Below, piece by piece: positions 32,280-41,127 of a DNA stretch of 48,165 nt (its first letter is position 1; every line of letters starts with the position of its first letter). This DNA is from JBELHR01 sp049607205 (lineage in GTDB: Bacteria > Bacteroidota > Bacteroidia > Flavobacteriales > Flavobacteriaceae): the NCBI GenBank assembly GCA_049607205.1, contig JBMYWH010000017.1, forward strand, positions 1 through 48,165. The letters run 5' to 3'. The translations under genes were made by a program, and so were the position numbers. Below the pieces are notes generated by a model. It was not told the origin of the DNA. It searched no databases and was given only the letters and a program-made list of their open reading frames with translations.

Positions 32280-33308
32280 TTAATTTTTAGAATTCATCCA
32301 ATCATTGATCCATTTGACAGAAATATCAACCCAACGATCTTTATCATTTAAACAAGGAATGTGTTCATAAGCAGTACCTCCAGCTTCAAGGAAGTCTTCT
32401 TTCCCTTCCATTGCAATTTCTTCTAAAGTCTCCAGACAATCTGCTACAAAAGCAGGTGTCACTACTGACATCCTTTTCTTGTCTTCTTTCTTTGCAAAAT
32501 CTTCCAACTCAAAGTCTGTATAAGGTTTAAGCCATGGGTCTTTTAAAAGTCTAGATTGAAATGAAACGGAATGTTCCTCTGGTTTTAAGCCCAGTTTCTC
32601 TGCAACCAACCTAGTTGTGGTGTAGCATTGGTGTCTGTAGCATTTAGCATGAGCTTGTTTGTTCGCAGTTTGACAACATTGTCCATCAAGTTTACAATGA
32701 CTCTTTGTTGGATCAGATTTTAAAATATGACGCTCTGGGATTCCGTGATATGAGAATAATAAGTGGTCAAAATCTTTATTATTATAGATCTCTGAAATAC
32801 TTTCCGCTAGTACATCGATATAATCAGGATTATCATAAAAAGGAGGAAGGAAGTCTAAATGCATCTCTGGGTGCTGTTTTGCTGCAACTTCTTTTACTTT
32901 GACTTCTACTGTTTCATAAGAAGACATAGCGTAATGTGGGTACATAGGCATCACAAATATATCTGTTGCTCCTTTGTCGGCAAGTTCCTTTAATCCCTTT
33001 TCTATACTCATGGATCCATATCTCATGGCTAGTGCAACAGGTGCATCAATCTTCAGGTCTACTTTATCTTTGAAGCGTTCTGAGATGACTACAAGAGGAG
33101 AGCCTTCATCCCACCATATTTTCTGGTAGGCCGCTGCAGATTTTTTAGGACGCGTATTTAAGATAATTCCTTTTACTAACAGAAATCGTTTCCAGTAAGC
33201 CATATCAATAACGCGCTCGTCCATAAGAAATTCATCTAAATAAGTTCTTACATCTTTAGGCTCCGGACTGTCAGGTGATCCAAGGTTAACTATTAAAATT
33301 CCTTTCAT
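32280..33308 (-). CDS. hemH: ferrochelatase
   Basis: Inserts Fe2+ into protoporphyrin IX, the last step of protoheme synthesis. The 342-residue protein begins GILIVNLGSPDSP, and has 'FVMPMYPHYAMSSYE', the catalytic histidine in LLFSYHGIPERH (about 185), and the C-terminal SRLLKDPWLKPYTD and TPAFVADCLETLEEI segments. Several cysteines (CKLDGQCCQTANKQAHAKCYRHQC) lie in the middle; a [2Fe-2S] cluster in that region is known for some ferrochelatases, so one is possible here. Overlaps the methyltransferase gene by 4 nt. Confidence 0.96.
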   Translation of the reverse strand: MKGILIVNLGSPDSPEPKDVRTYLDEFLMDERVIDMAYWKRFLLVKGIILNTRPKKSAAAYQKIWWDEGSPLVVISERFKDKVDLKIDAPVALAMRYGSMSIEKGLKELADKGATDIFVMPMYPHYAMSSYETVEVKVKEVAAKQHPEMHLDFLPPFYDNPDYIDVLAESISEIYNNKDFDHLLFSYHGIPERHILKSDPTKSHCKLDGQCCQTANKQAHAKCYRHQCYTTTRLVAEKLGLKPEEHSVSFQSRLLKDPWLKPYTDFELEDFAKKEDKKRMSVVTPAFVADCLETLEEIAMEGKEDFLEAGGTAYEHIPCLNDKDRWVDISVKWINDWMNSKN

Positions 33309-33826
33309 GAGTTTTGTGTTCTAATTTGATTTGTGATTTCATATAAAGCAATACTCAAACTTGTCGCTACGTTAATGGAGGAGTTTTCTCCATACATATC
33401 TATTGCTATATAATCTTGGCATTTGTTTAAAACATCTTGAGGGATACCGTAGCGCTCTGAACCAACAATTAAGCAAATTTTTTCTTGAGGATTAAAAGCA
33501 TAACTTCTGATATTCACACTCTTGTCAGTAAGTTCTAAGGCCAAGATTTTGAAATCATTTTGTTCGTGATTTTCTAAAAGCGAAATTACATCATTATATG
33601 AAATTACACTAAGTTTTTTTTCAGCTTCTCTTGCCGTTCTTTTTAGAAGTCTGTTATTGAGATCAGGTCCATTTTCATCATAGTAAACTTTACTAACACC
33701 GAAGGCCTCACATACTCTTAAGCACATTCCGATGTTTTGAGGAGTTCTTAGCGCTCCAAGAACTACCGTGATAGGGAAGTTTTGTTTCTTGATTTGATGT
33801 GTATAATGATCGTGTTGCTTTGCCAT
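33305..33826 (-). CDS. SpoU/TrmH-type RNA 2'-O-methyltransferase
   Basis: A 173-residue SPOUT-fold methyltransferase. Motif 1 is LRTPQNIGMCLRVCEAFG, motif 2 is CLIVGSERYGIP, and motif 3 is the knot segment IDMYGENSSINVATSLSIALYEI. It lacks an N-terminal RNA-binding extension. The RNA target, tRNA or rRNA, is not clear from sequence. It sits between the AraC gene (1 nt gap) and hemH. Confidence 0.9.
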   Translation of the reverse strand: MAKQHDHYTHQIKKQNFPITVVLGALRTPQNIGMCLRVCEAFGVSKVYYDENGPDLNNRLLKRTAREAEKKLSVISYNDVISLLENHEQNDFKILALELTDKSVNIRSYAFNPQEKICLIVGSERYGIPQDVLNKCQDYIAIDMYGENSSINVATSLSIALYEITNQIRTQNS

Positions 33827-33827
33827 A

Positions 33828-34730
33828 TTATAATTGACTAATGTATTTCTTAGGGGTAGTGTTGAATTTCTTTTTAAAGGCAGCGATGAAATGACTGGAG
33901 TTACTATAGCCTACGAGGTTTGCTACCTCACTAACACTGAGTCCTTGCTCAACCAAAAGATTCTTGGCATAATCTAATTTGTAATTCAATAAAAAGGTAA
34001 AAACGGGCATTCCGTACATTTCTTTGAATCCTATTTTTAGTTTTTTGATATTGAGCCCTACTGCTTTGGCTAGCTCCTCCAGGCTAGGAGGGGATGCCAT
34101 ATGTTCAACAACTAAATCTTTAGCTTGTTTAATCTTTGAAACCGTATCACTATTGGCCATAAAAGGACATTTTTCGATGTCGATATGGTCTTCATTATTG
34201 AAGTAATAACTCAAAAGCTCATAAACTTTACCTTTAATAAATAGAGGCTTGAGATGTTCTTCCATTTTTTTACCCTTAAATTGATGCAAAACAACTTTAA
34301 CCGAAGGGCTAATGTCTTGAGTTTCAATAATGCTCTGATTAGTAATGGAGAAATCAAATTTCATAGGAATACTGATGTTGTCCGTTAAGAGCTTATGGAA
34401 GTGATTGATTGGAACCACTAAAGAGTATAGATGAGACTGATTACTCAATTTACAAAGGGTTTTGAGTTCTGGACTAGGTATATAAACTAAGGCACTTTGA
34501 TTGGCATCTAATTCAATAGCGCAGTGTTCGTGATTAAAGGCTACCGTGCATTTATTGTTTAAAGCAAAAAATATTTGAACATAGCCCGAATCTAAATCAT
34601 AAACAAATTTGCGAGTTTGGTTGTAAGGATTGTCTAAAGAGATTAGGGAAAACTCTTGAATTTCATTCAAAATAACATTTGAACTTTTATCGATGTTTTT
34701 ATAAGTACTTAGATTATTGTTGGGATTCAT
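33828..34730 (-). CDS. AraC-family regulator, divergent from hemA
   Basis: A 300-residue transcription factor. The N-terminal part (1-190) has no known sensor motif; the C-terminal part (about 205-300) has two helix-turn-helix units, 'PSLEELAKAVGLNIKKLKIGFKEMYG' and 'LSVSEVANLVGYSNSSHFIAAFKKKF'. The first unit resembles the PchR type, whose members often answer to iron or siderophores. It sits head to head with hemA and upstream of hemH/hemJ, so heme or iron control is an attractive inference. A TATTTTTG box stands 26 nt before its ATG. Confidence 0.9.
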   Translation of the reverse strand: MNPNNNLSTYKNIDKSSNVILNEIQEFSLISLDNPYNQTRKFVYDLDSGYVQIFFALNNKCTVAFNHEHCAIELDANQSALVYIPSPELKTLCKLSNQSHLYSLVVPINHFHKLLTDNISIPMKFDFSITNQSIIETQDISPSVKVVLHQFKGKKMEEHLKPLFIKGKVYELLSYYFNNEDHIDIEKCPFMANSDTVSKIKQAKDLVVEHMASPPSLEELAKAVGLNIKKLKIGFKEMYGMPVFTFLLNYKLDYAKNLLVEQGLSVSEVANLVGYSNSSHFIAAFKKKFNTTPKKYISQL

Positions 34731-34756
34731 CTTTTTGTTTTAGCGGAACTACTTTA

Positions 34757-34764
34757 CAAAAATA
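34757..34764 (-). promoter_or_regulatory. -7 box of the araC-like gene
   Basis: On the minus strand TATTTTTG, a full TAnnTTTG match, 26 nt before the ATG at 34730. Confidence 0.6.
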
Positions 34765-34797
34765 GTTATTTTTTATTGAAGTGTAGTGTGTTTGCAT

Positions 34798-34820
34798 TTG
34801 TATTAATGCCTTGTATTTAT
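34798..34820 (+). repeat. direct repeat in araC-hemA spacer
   Basis: TTGTATTAAT (34798-34807) and TTGTATTTAT (34811-34820) are 9/10 identical and 13 bp apart. This may be a second regulator site in the divergent region; the A+T richness makes chance a real alternative. Confidence 0.3.
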
Positions 34821-34891
34821 TGAGTTTTCAGGAATTCAACTGTTTTTAATCGTTCTAAATAAGCGGAGAATTCTTCTTGGAAGCCAAAAAG

Positions 34892-34919
34892 TACTTTTAT
34901 CGATACTTTTCACGATAAA
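34892..34919 (+). promoter_or_regulatory. tandem 12-bp repeat, candidate operator of hemA
   Basis: TACTTTTATCGA (34892-34903) is followed directly by TACTTTTCACGA (34904-34915), 10 of 12 identical. They end 12 bp before the hemA -7 box, and an inverted repeat (TTTATCG 34896-34902, CGATAAA 34913-34919) overlaps them. AraC-family proteins often bind tandem direct half-sites here. Confidence 0.5.
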
Positions 34920-34926
34920 CTCTTCT

Positions 34927-34934
34927 TATTTTTG
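34927..34934 (+). promoter_or_regulatory. -7 box of hemA promoter
   Basis: TATTTTTG, a full TAnnTTTG match, 27 nt before the hemA ATG. It would drive hemA through hemE. A TTTT lies 16 bp upstream but no TTG. Confidence 0.65.
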
Positions 34935-34961
34935 CTAACGATATACACGTGAAATTTTAGC

Positions 34962-36221
34962 ATGAAAAACATAGCTACTAAGTTATATAATGTAGGTCTT
35001 AGTTATAAGAAGGCCGATGTACAAACTCGAGGCCTTTTTAGTATCTCAAAACCCAATCAAGAAGCTCTTTTGAAAGAAGCTAAGGAGATGGGAATCAATG
35101 GGGTATCTGTTATATCTACTTGTAATAGAACTGAATTAACAGGTTTTGCTCAACATCCCTATGAGTTAATTGGTTTGTTGTGTAAGTACTCAGGAGGTAG
35201 CGTTGAAGAATTTGCTGATGTATCTAATGTTTTCGCTGGTAAGGAAGCGATAGAGCACCTTTTTCATATTGGAACAGGTTTAGATAGTCAGATTCTTGGA
35301 GATTACGAAATAGTTGGACAATTGAAACATAGTTTTAAGATGTCTAAAGATCTAGGGACAACAAACGCCTATTTGGAACGTTTGTATAATTCTGTTCTTC
35401 AAGCTTCTAAAAAAGTTAAGAATACTACTGAACTTTCTTCTGGAACAACTTCTGTGTCCTATGCAGCAGTACAGTATTTATTGGATAATATACAAGACCT
35501 TAAAAGTAAGAATATTCTTGTTTTTGGTTTGGGAGAAATAGGTAAGAATGCTTGTAAGAATGTTCTAGAATATACCGATAATAGATCTACAAGATTAATT
35601 AATCGAACTTTTGATAAGGCAGCTATTTTTGCTGAAGAGAACGATGGGATTGACGTGGCTAAATTTGATGATCTTAGAAAGGAAATCGCTCAAACTGATA
35701 TACTTATTGTTTCTACAGGATCTGATATGCCTACGGTTACTAAGGAGGATATCTCTGCTGATCAAAACTTGTTGATTCTTGACCTCTCAATGCCTGAAAA
35801 TGTTGCGCAAGATGTGAAGGAAATTCAGGGAGTATCTCTGGTTAATCTAGATGAATTGTCTAAAATAACGGATAGAACTTTAGAGCGTAGAAAAGCTGAG
35901 GTTCCTAAGGCGCATGAGATTATTAACGAACATACTGAAGAATTTAATGAATGGGTAAATCACAGGAAATTCACTCCAGCAGTGAATGCCTTGAAAAACT
36001 CATTAATGAATATACAAAAAGACGAGATTAATTTTCACAAGAAAAAAATCGAAGGCTTTAATGAGGAACATGCCGAGCAAATCACTTCTAGGCTAATTCA
36101 GAAAATAACAACTCAATTTGTAAAACATCTTAAGGATGAAGATACTTCTGTTAATCAAAGTATTGATGTAATTTCTAGGGTGTTTAATACATCTATCTCT
36201 GTAAATGATGAAGACAATTAG
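34962..36221 (+). CDS. hemA: glutamyl-tRNA reductase
   Basis: Reduces glutamyl-tRNA to glutamate-1-semialdehyde, the first committed step of heme synthesis by the C5 route. The 419-residue protein has the nucleophilic cysteine in SVISTCNRTELTGF, 'HLFHIGTGLDSQILGDYEIVGQLK', an NADPH-binding Rossmann segment 'KNILVFGLGEIGKNACKNVLEY', and the C-terminal dimerisation helix region with 'FTPAVNALKN'. All are normal. First gene of the rightward heme operon; the next gene overlaps it by 14 nt. Confidence 0.97.
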   Translation: MKNIATKLYNVGLSYKKADVQTRGLFSISKPNQEALLKEAKEMGINGVSVISTCNRTELTGFAQHPYELIGLLCKYSGGSVEEFADVSNVFAGKEAIEHLFHIGTGLDSQILGDYEIVGQLKHSFKMSKDLGTTNAYLERLYNSVLQASKKVKNTTELSSGTTSVSYAAVQYLLDNIQDLKSKNILVFGLGEIGKNACKNVLEYTDNRSTRLINRTFDKAAIFAEENDGIDVAKFDDLRKEIAQTDILIVSTGSDMPTVTKEDISADQNLLILDLSMPENVAQDVKEIQGVSLVNLDELSKITDRTLERRKAEVPKAHEIINEHTEEFNEWVNHRKFTPAVNALKNSLMNIQKDEINFHKKKIEGFNEEHAEQITSRLIQKITTQFVKHLKDEDTSVNQSIDVISRVFNTSISVNDEDN

Positions 36222-37785
36222 AATAGGAACTAGAGATAGTGAGCTTGCTATGTGGCAAGCTACTACAGTTCAAAATCAATTAGAATTTTTAGGTTTTAAA
36301 ACCGAGCTAGTTCCAGTTAAATCTATTGGTGATTTAGAATTAGATAAACCTATATATGAACTTGGGGTTACGGGTGTTTTTACCCGAGAACTTGATGTTG
36401 CTATGATCAAAGGAAAAATTGACATTGCTGTGCACTCTATGAAAGATGTTCCAACGGTACTTCCCCATGGGATGATTCAGGGGGCTGTAATGAAAAGAGG
36501 TTTGGTTCATGACGTACTTGTTTTTGAAGGAACTGAAGATTTCTTTGCTGAGAAAGAAGCTGTCATTGCTACGGGAAGTTTGAGAAGAAAAGCCGCTTGG
36601 CTGAATCGTTACCCTAGCCATGAAGTTGTGGATTTGAGAGGTAATATCAATACAAGAATGCAAAAGTTAGAGGATTCTGATTGGAATGGAGCAATTTTTG
36701 CGGCAGCAGGACTTAAGAGAATAGGTCTTAAAGCAGCGCGTCAAATCAATTTAGATTGGATGATTCCAGCGCCAGGACAAGGGGCTATTTTGATTACGGT
36801 AATGGAATCTAATACAGAGGTTGTTGAAGCCGTAAAGGAATTGAATGATGAAGAAACAGCACTTTGTACTAAAATTGAGCGTGACTTTTTAAATAGATTA
36901 GAAGGAGGTTGTACTTCTCCAATTGGTGCTCATGCAAAAATTGAAGAGGAGCAAGTTCATTTTGAAGGAGTCTTATTTTCTAAAGATGGACAACGCAAGT
37001 TAGAAATAGCTAAGAGTGTGAAGCAATTTTATGCGGAAGATTTCGGATTGAAATGTGCAGATCAAATGATAGAGCGTGGCGCTAAGCGAATCATGCTTGC
37101 AGATACTTTAAAAGTAGCTACGACTAAATTATATTCTACCAAGAAGCTTTCTGAAAGCCAAAAAGAAATGGTCGCTAAGGGCTATGGAGTGGAGGATAGT
37201 GATTTTATCAAAATACGATTCAATAGAATTGGTAAAAAACAACTGCCTGCAAAAATAGATAATTTAGTATTTAGTTCGAAAAATGCTGTAGAAAGCTTGT
37301 TGACTAGTTTAGATTTAAGTGAACTAGAAATCGGCCAAATTTACTGTGTAGGTAGAAGAACAAAGAAATTAATTGAACAAAAAATTGGACCTGTTAATAT
37401 GGTAGCTCCTTCAGCTTCTGCACTTGCGGAAAAAATGAAGGATATCAAAGGGGAAGATATTTGGTATTTATGTGGTGATAAGAGATTGGATACTCTTCCA
37501 AATGCTTTATCGGCCCACAATACAGTACACGAATTAGAGATGTACAAGACACTTCTAAGTCCTAAGAAGATGGATCAGGCTCATAAAATGGTTTTATTTT
37601 ACAGTCCATCTGGTGTTCAAAGTTTCGTCCAAGAGAATGATGGTGATATTATTGCTGTTTGTATTGGAGAAACTACGGCAGAAGAGGCTAGAAAGAACTT
37701 TAAAGAAGTATTGGTTAGTAAGGTTCCAAATGTGCCGAGCATGATTGAACTTGCTAACACTGTTTTAGTAGAACGTTTTCAATAA
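36208..37785 (+). CDS. hemC: HemC-HemD fusion: hydroxymethylbilane synthase and uroporphyrinogen-III synthase
   Basis: A 525-residue bifunctional protein. HemC (about 1-290) has RIGTRDSELAMWQA, 'AVHSMKDVPTVLP', RGNINTRMQKL and the cofactor cysteine Cys235 in EGGCTSPIGAHA, which holds the dipyrromethane. From about 292 the chain turns into a HemD-like module ('KLYSTKKLSESQ', 'NLVFSSKNAVESLL', 'VLFYSPSGVQSFVQEN', ICVGRR-like and 'AVCIGETTAEEARKNF'). HemD is weakly conserved, so its identification rests on pattern, position and the absence of a separate hemD. Two ATGs (36205, 36208) are possible; 36208 gives a 14-nt overlap with hemA, as at other junctions. Confidence 0.92.
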   Translation: MKTIRIGTRDSELAMWQATTVQNQLEFLGFKTELVPVKSIGDLELDKPIYELGVTGVFTRELDVAMIKGKIDIAVHSMKDVPTVLPHGMIQGAVMKRGLVHDVLVFEGTEDFFAEKEAVIATGSLRRKAAWLNRYPSHEVVDLRGNINTRMQKLEDSDWNGAIFAAAGLKRIGLKAARQINLDWMIPAPGQGAILITVMESNTEVVEAVKELNDEETALCTKIERDFLNRLEGGCTSPIGAHAKIEEEQVHFEGVLFSKDGQRKLEIAKSVKQFYAEDFGLKCADQMIERGAKRIMLADTLKVATTKLYSTKKLSESQKEMVAKGYGVEDSDFIKIRFNRIGKKQLPAKIDNLVFSSKNAVESLLTSLDLSELEIGQIYCVGRRTKKLIEQKIGPVNMVAPSASALAEKMKDIKGEDIWYLCGDKRLDTLPNALSAHNTVHELEMYKTLLSPKKMDQAHKMVLFYSPSGVQSFVQENDGDIIAVCIGETTAEEARKNFKEVLVSKVPNVPSMIELANTVLVERFQ

Positions 37786-37794
37786 TTGATAAAC

Positions 37795-38757
37795 ATGCTT
37801 AGAACAAGAAGATTGAGAAAATCAGAAGGAATTCGATCTTTAGTAAGAGAGAATCATCTGAGTGTAGACGACTTTATATACCCTCTTTTTATAGAGGAAG
37901 GTACTGGGATTGAACAAGAAATTGTTTCCATGCCTGGGATTAAAAGATTTTCCTTAGACCGACTCTCGAAAGAGTTAGACGAAGTTGTATCTCTGGATAT
38001 CAAATCGGTACTTTTATTCGGGATTCCCAGTCATAAAGATGAGATCGGAACTGAAACGTGGAATGATCAAGGAATCATGCAACAAGCCATTCGATTTATT
38101 AAGACGAATTATCCTTCGCTTTATGTAATTACTGATGTGTGTTTCTGTGAATATACATCACACGGACATTGTGGAGTGATTCATGAAGGAGATGTACTCA
38201 ACGACCCTACCTTAAAAAATCTTCAAAAACAAGTATTATCTCATGCCCAGGCAGGAGTTGATATGGTTGCCCCTTCTGGTATGATGGACGGTACCATTGC
38301 GGCTTTGAGAGAAGTACTTGATAGCAATGGCTTTGAAACACTTCCAGTAATGGGGTATTCAGTAAAGTATGCTTCTGCCTTTTACGGTCCTTTTAGAGAT
38401 GCTGCAGATTCGACTCCAGCTTTCGGGGATAGAAGAACGTATCAAATGGACCCTGCTAATCGCAGAGAAGGGCTTATTGAAGCTCAGATTGATGATGCGG
38501 AAGGTGCAGATATTTTGATGGTTAAACCAGCACTGTCTTATTTAGACATTATTAGTGATTTAAAGCAAAATTTTGACAAACCAATTGCTTGTTATAATGT
38601 GAGTGGTGAATACGCTATGGTCAAAGCTGCTGCAGAGAAAGGTTGGATTGATGGAGACCGAGTAATGATGGAGTCTTTGTTGAGTATGAAACGAGCTGGA
38701 GCAGATATTATTATTACTTACTTTGCCAAGGAAGCGGCAAGATTATTAAAAAAATAA
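37795..38757 (+). CDS. hemB: porphobilinogen synthase (delta-aminolevulinate dehydratase)
   Basis: Condenses two 5-aminolevulinate molecules. The 320-residue protein has 'RRLRKSEGIRSLVREN' at the start, the zinc-binding cysteines in DVCFCEYTSHGHCG, the Schiff-base lysine in MGYSVKYASAFYGPFRDAADS and the second lysine in LMVKPALSYLDII. The three-Cys site marks a zinc-dependent enzyme. A TTG 9 nt upstream is in frame, but ATG 37795 matches the family start. Lies 9 nt after hemCD. Confidence 0.96.
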   Translation: MLRTRRLRKSEGIRSLVRENHLSVDDFIYPLFIEEGTGIEQEIVSMPGIKRFSLDRLSKELDEVVSLDIKSVLLFGIPSHKDEIGTETWNDQGIMQQAIRFIKTNYPSLYVITDVCFCEYTSHGHCGVIHEGDVLNDPTLKNLQKQVLSHAQAGVDMVAPSGMMDGTIAALREVLDSNGFETLPVMGYSVKYASAFYGPFRDAADSTPAFGDRRTYQMDPANRREGLIEAQIDDAEGADILMVKPALSYLDIISDLKQNFDKPIACYNVSGEYAMVKAAAEKGWIDGDRVMMESLLSMKRAGADIIITYFAKEAARLLKK

Positions 38758-38760
38758 AGT

Positions 38761-40053
38761 ATGGAATTTAAAAAATCCGAAAAACTATATCAAAAAGGTT
38801 TAGAACATTTAGTTGGTTCAGTAAACTCTCCAGTGCGAGCTTTTGCCTCGGTTGGAGGTAATCCATTGTTTATTGATCATGCTAAAAAAAGTCATATTGT
38901 AGATGTTGATGGGAATAAGTACATAGATTATGTACTTTCTTATGGGCCTATGATCTTAGGACATGATAATAGAAAAGTGGCAAAAGCGGTTCATAAAGCG
39001 CTTAAAAAGGGTTATACTTTTGGAGCTTCAACTAAGGGAGAAATCAAATTAGCAGGGCTTGTTTGTGATGCTTTCCCTCATATGGATAAGGTGAGGTTTG
39101 TAAGTTCTGGAACGGAAGCAGTTCTTTCTGCGATTAGACTTGCTAGAGCACATACAGGGAAATCTAAGATTATTAAATTTTCTGGATGTTATCACGGGCA
39201 CTCTGATGCCTTGTTAGTAGCAGCGGGTTCTGGATTAGCTACTTTGAGTATGCCGGGTTCTAAGGGAGTTCCTGAAGAAGCGGTAAAAAACACTTTGATA
39301 GCCTCTTATAACGACTTAGAAAGTGTAGCAAAACACTTTGAGAAGTATGACGATATAGCAGGTATTATTCTTGAACCTATTGCGGGTAATATGGGAGTGG
39401 TAATTCCAAATGGTGAATTCATTGAAGGGATACAAGAATTAGCAAAGAAGCACAATAGTTTGATTATTGCTGATGAGGTAATGACAGGTTTCCGTTCTAA
39501 ATTTGGTGGGGCTTCTGAACTTTTAGGTTTAGAGCCAGATATTACTTGTTTAGGAAAGGTGATTGGAGGAGGTTTTCCAGTAGGGGCATATGGAGCTCGT
39601 AATGAAATTATGGAAAATGTTGCACCACTTGGAGGTATGTATCAAGCAGGGACGCTTTCTGGTAATCCTATTGCAATGGCGGCAGGTTATGCTACATTGA
39701 AGACTTTGAAGAAGGAAAATCCATATCAGAAGTTTGAAGCTGTTGCGGATTTATTAGAGACGATTATTAAAGAATCTGCTAAGAAATACGAAGTAGCTAT
39801 TCAAGTGAATCGTTTCGGGTCTATGATCAACCCATTTTTTACGGATAAAGAAGTACATAACTTTGAAGATGCTCAGAGCTCTGATACAGGGAAATTTGCT
39901 AAATTTTTCTGGAGCTTGATTGAACATGGCTTATTTATTCCACCTTCTCAATTTGAGGCATGGTTCTTATCAACAACCTTGGATAAAAAAGATTTAGAAA
40001 AAACTACTAATGCGATTGATGCGGCGATGAAAGCGGTATCAGAAATGAAATAA
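38761..40053 (+). CDS. hemL: glutamate-1-semialdehyde 2,1-aminomutase
   Basis: PLP enzyme that turns glutamate-1-semialdehyde into 5-aminolevulinate. The 430-residue protein has the usual 'HLVGSVNSPVRAF' start, 'FVSSGTEAVLSAIRLARAHTG', 'GCYHGHSD', 'LIIADEVMTGFR' and the PLP lysine in CLGKVIGGGFPVGAYG. Its presence beside hemA shows that the C5 route, not ALA synthase, is used. 3 nt after hemB. Confidence 0.97.
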   Translation: MEFKKSEKLYQKGLEHLVGSVNSPVRAFASVGGNPLFIDHAKKSHIVDVDGNKYIDYVLSYGPMILGHDNRKVAKAVHKALKKGYTFGASTKGEIKLAGLVCDAFPHMDKVRFVSSGTEAVLSAIRLARAHTGKSKIIKFSGCYHGHSDALLVAAGSGLATLSMPGSKGVPEEAVKNTLIASYNDLESVAKHFEKYDDIAGIILEPIAGNMGVVIPNGEFIEGIQELAKKHNSLIIADEVMTGFRSKFGGASELLGLEPDITCLGKVIGGGFPVGAYGARNEIMENVAPLGGMYQAGTLSGNPIAMAAGYATLKTLKKENPYQKFEAVADLLETIIKESAKKYEVAIQVNRFGSMINPFFTDKEVHNFEDAQSSDTGKFAKFFWSLIEHGLFIPPSQFEAWFLSTTLDKKDLEKTTNAIDAAMKAVSEMK

Positions 40054-40054
40054 T

Positions 40055-41083
40055 ATGATTAAAAACGATTTATATTTAAGAGCTCTTAAAGGAGAAGTAG
40101 TAGATAGACCACCGGTATGGATGATGCGTCAAGCTGGAAGGTATTTGCCAGAGTTTATGGAGCTCAAAAATAAATATGATTTCTTTACACGTTGCCAGAC
40201 TCCTGAATTAGCAGCAGAGATTACTGTTCAACCAATTCGCAGATATGGAATGGATGCGGCAATCTTATTCTCTGATATCTTAGTGATTCCTCAAGCCATG
40301 AATATTCATGTTGAGATGAAGGCAGGAGTAGGACCATGGTTACCGAACCCAATTCGTTCTCAAGCAGATTTGGATAAAGTAATTGTCCCAGATGTTAATG
40401 AAACTTTAGGCTATGTTTTTGATGCAATCAAATTGACTAAAGAGATGCTTAATGATGAGGTTCCCCTAATCGGTTTTGCAGGTTCACCTTGGACGATTTT
40501 GTGCTATTGTGTGCAAGGTCAGGGGTCAAAGAATTTTGATATTGCTAAAGAATTGTGTTTCACACAACCTGTAGTAGCTCATGCTTTATTGCAGAAAATT
40601 ACGGATACCACTATCGCTTATTTGAAAGAAAAGGTGAAAGCTGGAGTAGATGCCGTACAGATCTTTGATTCATGGGGAGGTATGTTGTCTCCTGTGGATT
40701 ATCAAGAATTTTCATGGAAGTATATCCAACAGATAATCGATGCTCTTAAGGAAGATGCACCAGTGATTGCCTTCGGGAAAGGATGTTGGTTTGCTTTAGA
40801 AGAAATGTCTAAATCTGGTGCTTCTGCCCTTGGAGTAGACTGGACAATTTCGCCTGAGATGGCTCGTAAATTTACCGGAGGGAATATTACCCTTCAAGGG
40901 AATTTTGATCCGACGCGATTGTTCTCACCTCCAAAAGAAATTAAGAAAATGGTCTGGGACATGATCGATGGATTTGGTAAGGACAAATACATAGTCAACC
41001 TAGGTCATGGAATACTTCCGAATATTCCTTTGGAAAATGCAGGAGCATTTATAGAAGCGGTAAAAGAATACCCAACAAGATAA
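40055..41083 (+). CDS. hemE: uroporphyrinogen decarboxylase
   Basis: Removes four carboxyl groups from uroporphyrinogen III. The 342-residue TIM-barrel protein has PPVWMMRQAGRYLPEF at the N-terminus with the substrate-binding arginines, AAILFSDILVIPQA with the catalytic Asp, and the C-terminal NLGHGILPNIPLENA. Complete, 1 nt after hemL. A strong terminator follows 5 nt after the stop, so it ends the hemA operon. Confidence 0.97.
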   Translation: MIKNDLYLRALKGEVVDRPPVWMMRQAGRYLPEFMELKNKYDFFTRCQTPELAAEITVQPIRRYGMDAAILFSDILVIPQAMNIHVEMKAGVGPWLPNPIRSQADLDKVIVPDVNETLGYVFDAIKLTKEMLNDEVPLIGFAGSPWTILCYCVQGQGSKNFDIAKELCFTQPVVAHALLQKITDTTIAYLKEKVKAGVDAVQIFDSWGGMLSPVDYQEFSWKYIQQIIDALKEDAPVIAFGKGCWFALEEMSKSGASALGVDWTISPEMARKFTGGNITLQGNFDPTRLFSPPKEIKKMVWDMIDGFGKDKYIVNLGHGILPNIPLENAGAFIEAVKEYPTR

Positions 41084-41087
41084 TTTA

Positions 41088-41122
41088 AACCCCGCACTGT
41101 ATTTTAGCGGGGTTATTTTTTT
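41088..41122 (+). terminator. intrinsic terminator between hemE and hemF
   Basis: A perfect 8-bp stem with six G:C pairs (AACCCCGC 41088-41095 with GCGGGGTT 41107-41114), 11-nt loop, A then seven T's to 41122. It ends only 5 nt before the hemF ATG. A possible -7 box, TATTTTAG (41100-41107, seven of eight), lies in its loop. Confidence 0.9.
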
Positions 41123-41127
41123 ATAAG

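Noticed and set aside
34731..34961. Small gene or ncRNA in the araC-hemA spacer
   Set aside because: No open frame of note and no hairpin with a T-run; the span is best explained by two promoters and operator-like repeats.
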